Assembly (NCBI GenBank): GCA_033239125.1
Contig: BSWB01000002.1
Location: 85,556,560-85,620,559, forward strand
Origin: Fagopyrum homotropicum
Taxonomy: Eukaryota > Streptophyta > Magnoliopsida > Caryophyllales > Polygonaceae
Direction of reading: 5' to 3'
Length of the DNA: 64,000 nucleotides
Shown: in pieces, positions 54,903 through 64,000 of the stretch
Layout of the letters: every line of letters begins with the position of its first letter
Numbering within the stretch: the first letter of the stretch is position 1
The notes under the pieces: model-generated
The model's database searches: none
Told to the model about the DNA's origin: nothing
Seen by the model: the letters and a program-made list of their open reading frames with translations, nothing else
Translations under genes and position numbers: made by a program

Positions 54903-55450
54903 AGGAACACAATGAATGGTCTCCCTATTGATGATACATTTGCTGATGATTATCTTTTTGGAGTTACTGCTGAAATCTACGACATCACCACCTCCGAGGT
55001 GCCATGGTATGTTGATGATACATTTGCTGATGATTATCTGTTTGTAAGGAACTTCCTATTGACCTCACTTACCACCAAAAGAAGAATTTAATGAAGGATG
55101 TAGTTCACTATTTCTGGAGTGAGTCATATCTTTTCAAGCATTGTACGGATGGAGTATTCAGGAGATGCATCCCACATGATAAAGTACAAAGCATCATTCG
55201 TCTTTGTCATTCCCTTCCGGTTGCGGGTCATGCTAGTACCTCAAAAACTGTTGCTAAAGTACTTCAATCCGGTTTTTATTGGCCATATCTATGTTTAAGG
55301 ATGCTCGGAATTTTGTTGCTGCTTGTGATAGGTGTCAACGAACCAGGAACATTTCAAGGAGGAACGAGATGCCAATGAGTGATATATTGGAGGTAAAAAA
55401 TTTTGATGTATGGGGGATATACTTTATGGGACCATTCCCACCTTCTGGAC
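54903..55450 (+). pseudogene. Athila integrase fragment (zinc finger and start of core)
   Basis: Begins with pre-integrase text that contains a direct repeat of TTGATGATACATTTGCTGAT (54930 and 55013). The HHCC finger follows: LCHSLPVAGH (55200-55230) and, after a frameshift near 55290, CDRCQ. Next come RRNEMPMSDILEV and WGIYFMGPFPPSG, where the family has WGIDFMGPFPPS: the first catalytic Asp is Tyr. It is cut at 55450 by TEK-J. Flanks do not show an LTR, so it is the remains of a third Athila copy beside ATH-2. Confidence 0.8.
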
Positions 55451-56234
55451 TGTAATGCCCCGGATTGGAAACCCGAGGTGTCACTAGGATGTGGACCACA
55501 ACGTGGGTCAACTAGATTTAACCTGACAACAAATTCACTATAGGACCTTCCAACAACAACATGACAACTATAAAACCAAAACATCCGACCATTATTCTTA
55601 GTCAAATTAAATAATGTTATCTTAAAACCGTACGAAAAGAAATATAAAGACAACCAACCAAACGACTGAAACTCAACAACCCGCAAGTCGAGACAAAGAC
55701 ACTACAACCTTCCAAAAATCCTAAGGCACGCATGAGTCCGGTTGTACATCATCTCCCGAAAGATAGTCTCCAAGGCAAGTCCAACACCTGAACAAGGTCC
55801 TAAAAACAACAACATATCAACAATTAGCTAACGTTCCAAGAATGGAGTCTAAGCTCCGAAATCAGATCAAACATGTACGTATCATGTGAGGGACACGAAA
55901 ACAATCTATCAACAATGATAAATAATCTGCAGGTATATATATATAAGTAGAACATATCAATCAATAATGGAAAACAACAAACAAAAGAACAATCAAACTA
56001 AACAACAATGTACAATATAAATGTATAGCAACTCAAAAATCTTAACAACAAATGATACAAGACATGATACCGTTGTTCATAACTTTATCCTTATCAATCA
56101 ACAACTCTCATCATCACTGACTATACCTATCTCTACTCATACTTACCAGCCGGCGTATCTTTGTAATCATCAACGTCATTCCTTTATGTCCATACTACAC
56201 ACATTCCTCACTCAAAACAAACAATCAACATCTT

Positions 56235-56525
56235 GTCTCTTGAGGCGTAACCGTCAGTGCGTAACATAACCAATTACCCTCTAGGTCTAACAGTCAGTGC
56301 GTAACATAACCAATTAGCCTAATCCAATGTCTCATATACCCGTCTATCACAAGTGGGTCTCTTGAGGAGTAATTGTCAATGCGTAACATAACCAATTAGC
56401 CTAGTCCAATATCTCATAAAGTCAGCTGTCGCAATCCGGCATCATGAGGTGTAACTGTTAGTGCGGATCATACCTAATTACCCTCTAGGCGTAATTGTCA
56501 GTGTCTAACATAACAAATTATCCTA
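56235..56525. repeat. tandem repeat, copy-number variable between TEK-J LTRs
   Basis: Units built on GGCGTAACTGTCAGTGCG followed by TAACATAACCAATTA. Five units here; only two at 60603-60690 in the other LTR. Confidence 0.85.
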
Positions 56526-56896
56526 TTGTCAACACAACTCACAACATCAGTCATAAATCAGCCTGCCACAATCTCAATCGCCACTGTCTGTCATAATCAA
56601 TAACACAACTTTGTCTACCGTATCTCAAGCTCATCTCTATCTATCTCACACACAACTCTATCTACCGCAGTCTCAAGTCTATCTCTATCGATCATAATCT
56701 AGAATCCTTGCAACTAAAGCTCAACATAAATCTCGCTTACTAACAAAAGTCATATCTAAACCCTAAGGTAAAAATAAGGCCAACACAATTTTAACTTAAA
56801 CATTTGAAAACCCATACAGAGATAAAGTATAATAATAAAAAAATATAAGTCCTACTCACATCAACAACAAACTTAACCTGAAACAGAACGACAGCT

Positions 56897-56919
56897 AAGT
56901 AAGTCAAAATGACTTACCT
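56897..56919 (-). other. lineage hairpin, TEK-J 3' LTR
   Basis: In element sense AGGTAAGTCA, loop TTT, TGACTTACTT: a 10-bp stem. The other TEK-J LTR has a degenerate copy near 61018-61040. Confidence 0.75.
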
Positions 56920-56969
56920 CAAGAAGACAAGCTTAATAAATCACCAAATCAAATCCAAGCAAGCAAAAA

Positions 56970-57639
<670 letters not shown>

Positions 57640-58514
57640 TCACAATACAAAAACAATCAACTCAAGCACACCATCCAAATCTATAATAAACGTCCGAACC
57701 GAACGATATTTATATAAGAATTTAAGAGACTCACGTCTCGAAGTCAAGCAATGTAGAATCTCGCGTCTCGAACTCAACAACGCTATCTTCTCATCCCAAC
57801 GTGCTTCCAACAACCTAAACATGTCAACCGCACAAATTTAACTCCATTTGTTAAAACTTGGGCCACTAATTATAATTATAAATGTTTGGGGACATTTTCT
57901 GAAATTATAACTTTGGACCATATTCTAAAATTATTGCAGCAGGGTATATTTGTAAATTCTAGAAAAGTAGGCCAAAAACGCAAATCAGAAATATGGGGCC
58001 AAAACTGTAATTACCAAAAAGATTCTTCTTCCCGATCTAGGTTTACGCAGGAGTTGATTGGCGGCAGCGACAGATCCGGCGACTGGAGAACTCGACGCAG
58101 GAAGCTAGGACAGAGGTCTAGGTGGTGTGGTCCAGTTCGGCAGCAGGGCAACGGTCCGGCTATGGAGAGAACGGAGTTGCAGCGGCTTCGACTTCGGCCT
58201 AGAGGAGTCCTGGGCTTGGATTTCCCGACGGCGGCGGATCCATTCCGGCGTCTAGCGTGCTCTATGGCGAGGAGGCAAGGTAAGTGGATGCGTGTAGGTT
58301 AGGGGTGACCGACGGATCTGGCGGCTGCGGTCCTGGTTTGATGTTGTCCAAGTCGAAGGGAGTGGAGGCGGCTCGTGAAGCTGGCGTCGGCAATGTCAAG
58401 ATCGAGGACTCGATTGTAGTGGCAATTCCTTCCCTGACGACTCACTGCAACGAGGCAGCACCGGTGGAGAAGAGGCGGCACCGGTGGAGAAGAGGCGGCG
58501 CCAGATTTCATACG

Positions 58515-59493
58515 CCATCGCAATGTTCTAGAATGTTGTGCACTTAAATCCCGAGACATATGCACGAATATGTGGCCTCAAACGCCTAGCAAAGGCTCGG
58601 ATCCGTTGCCTCTCAGTCGGACACTCTTCGGTCACAATAACAAACTCTCTTTGGAACTTCCTCACAAGGTCAACCAAGGGTATGTCCTCTTACTCAGCCT
58701 CATGAAATGCTTGTATTCTAGCCTCTCTAGTAGCGGAGGGGCAAAATCCTTCCGTCATCAACACCTGAAACTCCTTGAAGCTCGTTACCTTTTCATGATG
58801 TCCGGAGAACCAATAAAAGAATGCATCTCCCTCTAATAGAGCATGTACTAACTCCAATCTCCGGCCCGTAGGTACTCTTAGAGAATCAAGGGCAACATTA
58901 ACTCGTACAAGCCATAACTCAACCTCCACTCCTTGTGCTCCGGTGAAAGGTGGGATATTCATTTGATAAAATGCATTCAACCACTTATCTGGTCCATAAT
59001 TGTTTTGCTCTTCGCGATCTCTCACGGTCTCGACTGACCTCTCTAATATCCTCAAAGTTGACGGAGGAGTGGTTTGATCTATCGAAGCTCGGGTAGATGG
59101 TACCGGCGTTGTAGGTGCTCTAGCATCTCCTGTAATCGGAACAGTCATCTGCGAATTTGGGGCTCTCGCATCGGGTGCTTGAGGAACAGTACTAGGAGAT
59201 ACGGATACTCGATGTCCTCCAAACATGTCTTCCAGAATGTCACCAACAGTGTCACGGATAACGTCACGGAGTGTCTGATCATCCATTGACACTGTCCCGG
59301 AAGAAGCAACTGAGTGACTACTCTGAGGTCTCGATCTAACCACTAGTGATGGCTCCTCAATAGGCATATTTCTAGCTCCATCTCAGACTCTAGACCTACC
59401 CCAAGCTCTACCTCGGCCACGGGTGTGAAGTGTAGGTCGCCTTGTATCTCTTCCTCGAACGGCGGCACCTCTCGAAATTCTCGGGGATACCAT
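58515..59493 (-). pseudogene. TEK-J gag, truncated, three nonsense codons
   Basis: ATG at 59493 (MVSPRISRGAAVRGRDTR), an Arg/Gly-rich N-terminus usual in Tekay gag. A TGA stands in an arginine-type position between RSRV and DGARN. The frame then runs with LRDVIRDTVGDILEDMF, a Pro/Thr-rich linker and the capsid block (IPPFTGAQGVEVELWLV, FYWFSGHHEKVTSF). A TAA follows FHEAE at 58690 and a further stop lies near 58535 after GFKCTTF. Sequence stops at the fusion with the LTR. No zinc knuckle remains. The protein would have formed the capsid; it is not functional as it stands. Confidence 0.8.
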
Positions 59494-59790
59494 GTCTGCA
59501 CGTTGTGTTTCACGATCTACATCAACAAGCTATATTCTAAAACATCTTATAACTCGTACCAAAAATAAAATATAATACTTGGAGTACTACTTGGGTCGAT
59601 GATGAAGATCTCACGTGCCTTACAAATCCAACATCCCGATAATGCACCATGTATTTACAAACTACAAAAGACCAAGTTGACAAAATTTTAAAACACTTAT
59701 TCTTAAAACGTCAAAACTCAGACTAAGTTTTGTTAAGTCGGATTATCAGGTCACTTCTTCAGGTTACAAGTGCTCTTGTTGTCAACCTAA

Positions 59791-59802
59791 GTTCTAATAC
59801 CA
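59791..59802 (-). other. primer binding site of TEK-J (diverged)
   Basis: Minus strand TGGTATTAGAAC, two changes from the initiator Met tRNA complement, three bases after the LTR end. Confidence 0.65.
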
Positions 59803-59805
59803 TGT

Positions 59806-62070
59806 TGTAACGCCCTGGATTGAAAACCCGAGGTGTCACTAGGATGTGGACCACACCGTGGGTCGATTAGATTTAACCTGACAACAAATTCACTATTTGA
59901 CCTTCCAACAAGAGCACGACAACTATAAAACCAAAACATTCGACCATTATTCTCAAATAAATTAAATAATGTTATCTTAAAACCGTACAAAAAGAAATAA
60001 AAAGACAACCAACCAAACGACTGAAATTCAACAACCCGCAACTCGAGACAAAGACACTACAACCTTCACAAAATCCAAAGGCACACTCGAGTTCGGTTGT
60101 ACATCATCTCCCGAAAGATAGTCTGGAAGGCAAGTCCAAAACCTAAACAAGGTCCTAAAAACAACAACATATCAACAATTAGCTAATGTTCCGAGAATGG
60201 AGTCTAAGCTCCGGAATTAGATCAAACCCGTACGTATCGTGTGAGGGACACGAAAAAAATCTATCAACAATGATAAATAATATGCAGGTATATATATATA
60301 TATATATGTAGAACATATCAATCAATAAGGAAAACAACAAACAAAATAACAATCAAACTAAACAACAATGTACAATATAAATATATAGCAACTCAAAAAT
60401 CTTAAGAACAAATGATAAAAAGACATGATACCGTTGTTCATAACTCTATCCTTATCAATCAACAACTCTCATCATCACTAACTATACCTATCTCTGCTCA
60501 TAGCTACCAACCGGCATATCTTTGTAATCATCAACGTCATTCCTTTATGTCCATACTACACACATATCTCACTCAAAATAATCAGTCACCATCTGGTCTC
60601 TTGAGGCGTAACTGTCAGTGTGTAACATAACCATTTACCCTCTAGGTTTAAATGTCAGTGCGTAACATAATCAATTACCCTATTCTCAACACAACTCACA
60701 ACATCAGCCATAACTCAGTCTGCCACAATCTCAATCATCACTGTCTGTCATAATCAATAACATAACTTGTCTACCGTATCTCAAGCTCATCTCTATCTAT
60801 CTCACACACAACTCTATCTACCGCAGTCTCAAGTCTATCTCTATCATCTAGAATCCTTGCAACTACCGCTCAACATAAATCTCGCTTACTAACAAAAGTC
60901 ATATCTAAACCCTAAGGTAAAAATAACGTCAACACAATTTTAACTTAAATATTTAAAAACCCATAAAGATATAAAGTATAATAAAAAAAATATAAGTCTT
61001 ACTCACAATCATCGTCTTCTAAGTAACTTAAAATGACCTACCTCAAGAAGATGAACTCAATAAACCACCAATATAATCCAAGCAAACAAAACCTAATAAT
61101 GATAATATCACAATACAAAAACAATCAACTCAAGCACATCATCCAAATCTATAATTAACGTCCAAACCGAACGATATTTATATAAGAATTTAAGAGACTC
61201 ACGTCTCGAAGTCAAGCTATGTAAAATCTCGCGTCTCGAACTCAACAAGGTTATCTTCTCATCCCAACATGCTTCCAAGAAGCTAAACAAGTCATTCGCT
61301 CAAGTTTAATTCCTGTTAAAACTTGTGCCACTAATTGTAATTATAAATGTTTTGGGGCATTTTTTGAAATTATAACTTACGACCATATTCTAAAATTATT
61401 CCAGCAGGGTATATTTGTAAATTCCAGAAAACTGGGCCAAAATCGCAAATCAGAAATATGGGGCCAAAACTGTAATTACCAAAAAGATTCTTCTTCCCGA
61501 TCTAGGTTGACGCAAGAGTTGATTGGCGGCAGCGACAGATCCGGCGACTGGAGAACTGCACGCAGGCAGCTAGGACGACAGTCTGGGTGGTGTGGTCCGG
61601 TTCGGCAGCAGGGCAGTGGTCCGGCTATGGCGAGAACGGAGTTGCAGCGGATCCATTTCGGCGTCTGGCGTGCTCGACGACGAGGAGGAAAGGTAGGTGG
61701 ATGCGTGTAGGTGAGGGTTGACAGACGGATCTGGCGGCTGCAGTCCTGGTTTGACGTTGTCCAAGTCGAAGGGAGTGGAGGCGGCTCGCAAAGCTGACGT
61801 CGGCAATGTCAAGGTCGAGGACTCGACTGTAGTTGTAATTCCTTCCCCGACGACTCACTGCAACGAGGCAGCACCGGTGGAGAAGAGGTGGCGCCAGATC
61901 TGGTTCCCAATTCCAACACTAGTCAAAGACAGGGTTCGTTGTTCCGTACTCAATGGCAGGTATCGGTTTCCACTTCGGACGGCAAGGCTCGCTGCGGTTT
62001 CAGTTTTAGACGAATTCTGGTTGAGGATTCCGGCGGTGAGCAGGGTTCACGCAAAGGGAATGAAGGAGAC
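59806..62070 (-). repeat. 5' LTR of TEK-J (outer end truncated)
   Basis: Plus strand TGTAACGCCCTGGATT onward; runs to about 62070 where AT-rich DNA begins. Contains about 190 bp (61895-62070) with no counterpart in the 3' LTR because of the gag-LTR deletion. Confidence 0.75.
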
Positions 62071-62732
62071 GAAAAGATGAATCTATATAGTATATTAAAG
62101 TCAAATCATATCTATATAGATATATTAAAGGCAAAACATTTACTTCAACGTGATCATCCTACCTTATATTATGACGCGGTGTTATTTTTTTTTAAAATTT
62201 TGATTTTTTTAAAACAAAAATATATATATTTATCATATTTAAATTAGTCAATAATATAATAGTATAATTATCCTATAATAAAAGTTATATTTATCTACTT
62301 ACCACACATATCTTTTATATATCTACACATATACATAAATATAGTTAAAATTATACTAATAGATTTATTATTCTATAATAAAAATTATACCAAAATAAAT
62401 TTATATATATAGTTATACATATATTTATCTATATTAAACATACTTTTTTAATTTGTGTATAGATGCTAATGTATTTTAATTTTATTTAAAAATTGAAGAG
62501 ATTATTTTTATTAAACTTCTATCAATTAATATATTTTTTTTAAATAAAAAAATCTGTAAATAATAGATTTGATTTCCTTATTTTTTTTAAATATAATACT
62601 TTAGTTGTATATTAAAATTGTACAAACTAAGGGTGACTACTTTTCTTTTAATCTATATCTATACATCTATATACTATATTAAAGTCAAAGCACTTAATCC
62701 TATTGTCACTTTCTAAGCTCTTCGTTGCAACA
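62071..62732. other. AT-rich spacer with repeated TCTATATA...TATTAAAG words
   Basis: Extremely AT-rich, no ORF. TCTATATAGTATATTAAAG at 62071, a similar word at about 62110, and TCTATATACTATATTAAAG at about 62665, each followed by TCAAA- or GCAAA-like bases. The word resembles the 5' end of some plant Helitrons, which begin with TC, but no CTRR end with a hairpin was found. Confidence 0.35.
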
Positions 62733-64000
62733 TGTAAGATCCTAGGTTTTTGCCTTCACCGCCCCTGCGGTGAAGAGGGTCGCCCCTGCGGCTGTGAGAT
62801 CCGCTCCTGCGGATTTACGACAGATCATGCCGATCTTTTCTTCCGTTCTTTTATCTTCCTTCCATAGATAGAATATCCGATATTTTATCTTATGGGCCGG
62901 TTTCCTTATCTTCTTTCTAAACCCTAGACGCCCTTCCTTCTTTTCTTTCTAGCTCATTCCTATATATTCTCTTCTTTCTCCTCTTTTTCTCGTTCCTTAC
63001 TATCATCTTCAACCCTAGAGAGTTGCAACCGTCCTTTGCTTCCCGCGACTTCGTTGAACGTGTAAGTGCATCTTTTATGATTCCTCCTCACGTTCCTTTA
63101 GCGTTGCATGCCTTCTCCTTCTGTTTTGGTTTCTTCCTTTCGTTCTTCTCTTTTCTTTTTCTCCAAGAATCAAGCATGAGCCTTGATTCTTGTGGAGTGT
63201 TCCGTTGTTGACCCTTCGTTGTTCTCAGGCTCTTTGGAGTTGAGCCTTGACGTGTTGAAGTCAAAGGTTCGAGCTTTGGTTGCCTTGCTACGAGTTTTGT
63301 CGAAGAAGAAAGCCGACAACGCTTTCTGTCACGCCGCCGCCCCTGCGCCTGCACAAAGACGCCCCTGCGCCTCTGTTCAGCCGCCCCTACGCATCTGTTC
63401 AGCCGCCCCTGCGGTTTCCTTGTAGTAGCTCCCGTCTTTGGTGAGTTGCTTCCTTCTTTCCTTTCCTCGCTCCTTCCTTGGTTCCTTGTGGTTGATCGTT
63501 GTCCCTTGAGTTTTGTAAGACTAAGGTTGAGCCCTTAGCATGTGTAGATCTCTTAGAGATCGTTGAGACTAGAAGTTATAGACTTCTAGCAGCTGTTTTG
63601 TTCATGATTCGTGTTGTTTGTTCGCACAGGCTTTCCTTGCTCCTTTCCTAAGGGAAACTGAGCTTCCTCCTGAGTTGTTGTTGATCTTCTGGTTTACCTT
63701 CGTGTGAGGTAAGTCCCTTGGACTTACTTAGCTTCATTTCGTGTATTATTTGGATTGTATTGGCTTGTTTGTGTTGTTTATCATGTTTATAACGGATAAT
63801 TGGAAATAGGATTCACCCTTGTTACCCTTAACTGGCCCAAGTGTATTATAACCGGGTGGTGACCACTTGTCTAGTTCTACAGGAGACTAGAATGTGCTCT
63901 TGCAATCCAGACTCATAGGTAACGGATAGTACTGATCTATTCCTATTGGTAGACGGAAGCGGAGGCGAGTTTTGGGAGATTCTCGTGTGACAAAAGAAGT
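62733..64000 (+). repeat. Tekay-like LTR, left part, runs off the window
   Basis: Starts TGTAAGATCCTAGG and shares with the solo LTR and TEK-H the hairpin (63707-63729) and the conserved block (63832-63863) in the same order and sense. CGCCCCTGCGG words occur at 62757-62815 and 63336-63420. Expected length about 2 kb, so the end is outside. Confidence 0.75.
63707..63729 (+). other. lineage hairpin, rightmost LTR
   Basis: AGGTAAGTCC, loop CTT, GGACTTACTT: a 10-bp stem with one G-T pair. Confidence 0.75.

Noticed and set aside
58284..58565. Pair of overlapping frames in the GC-rich end of the TEK-J LTR
   Set aside because: The same sequence, with indels that break the frames, is present in the other LTR; it behaves as non-coding LTR DNA.

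Overview
The window is a piece of a repeat-rich plant nuclear genome. It is probably from an angiosperm, and a eudicot is likely but not provable from this sequence. Nearly every stretch I can identify belongs to a transposable element: a hAT DNA transposon, a Ty1/copia SIRE/Maximus-type element, several Ty3/gypsy elements of three lineages (Athila-like; CRM/Reina-like chromoviruses; Tekay/Del-like chromoviruses with very long LTRs), and a short non-LTR retroelement remnant. I see no intact host gene, no tRNA or rRNA gene and no CRISPR array.

Layout from left to right. 1-2408: 5' half of a minus-strand hAT element. 2409-4389: unassigned. 4390-10863: minus-strand SIRE/Maximus copia element with one LTR, an env-like third ORF, pol and the end of gag. 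10864-33245: a plus-strand Athila-like element (ATH-1), broken by a 5'-truncated plus-strand chromovirus (CRM-C, 11990-15104) and by a minus-strand chromovirus (CRM-A, 17424-32870). CRM-A is itself split by a younger minus-strand chromovirus (CRM-B, 20503-28146, perfect 5-bp target duplication). 33246-39547: heavily decayed minus-strand Tekay-like element (TEK-E) with a 2.9-kb LTR. 39548-39869: fragment of a chromovirus LTR. 39870-54902: second plus-strand Athila-like element (ATH-2), holding Tekay-like TEK-H (43560-50819) internally and a solo Tekay-like LTR (51652-53754) inside its 3' LTR. 54903-55450: Athila integrase fragment. 55451-62070: minus-strand Tekay-like element TEK-J that kept only gag, with an AAT-flanked retroelement fragment in one LTR. 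62071-62732: very AT-rich spacer. 62733-64000: start of another Tekay-like LTR.

The coding regions are decayed. Many stops look like CGA to TGA or CAA to TAA, as expected for deamination in silenced DNA. CRM-B is closest to intact, with two in-frame stops in a polyprotein frame of about 1,620 codons. The nesting gives a relative order of insertion: ATH-1 before CRM-A before CRM-B, and ATH-2 before TEK-H and the solo LTR.

Two patterns are not explained by element annotation. First, several unrelated families carry their own short, often palindromic 'keyword' motif, repeated many times in the LTR or untranslated DNA. Homologous LTRs carry different keywords at a comparable place, and two related LTRs carry the same keyword in opposite orientation. 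Second, the Tekay-like LTRs share a stem-loop whose stem contains a 5'-splice-site-like AGGTAAGT and shows compensatory base changes, followed 75-130 bases later by a strongly conserved block. Both were found by eye and need computation.
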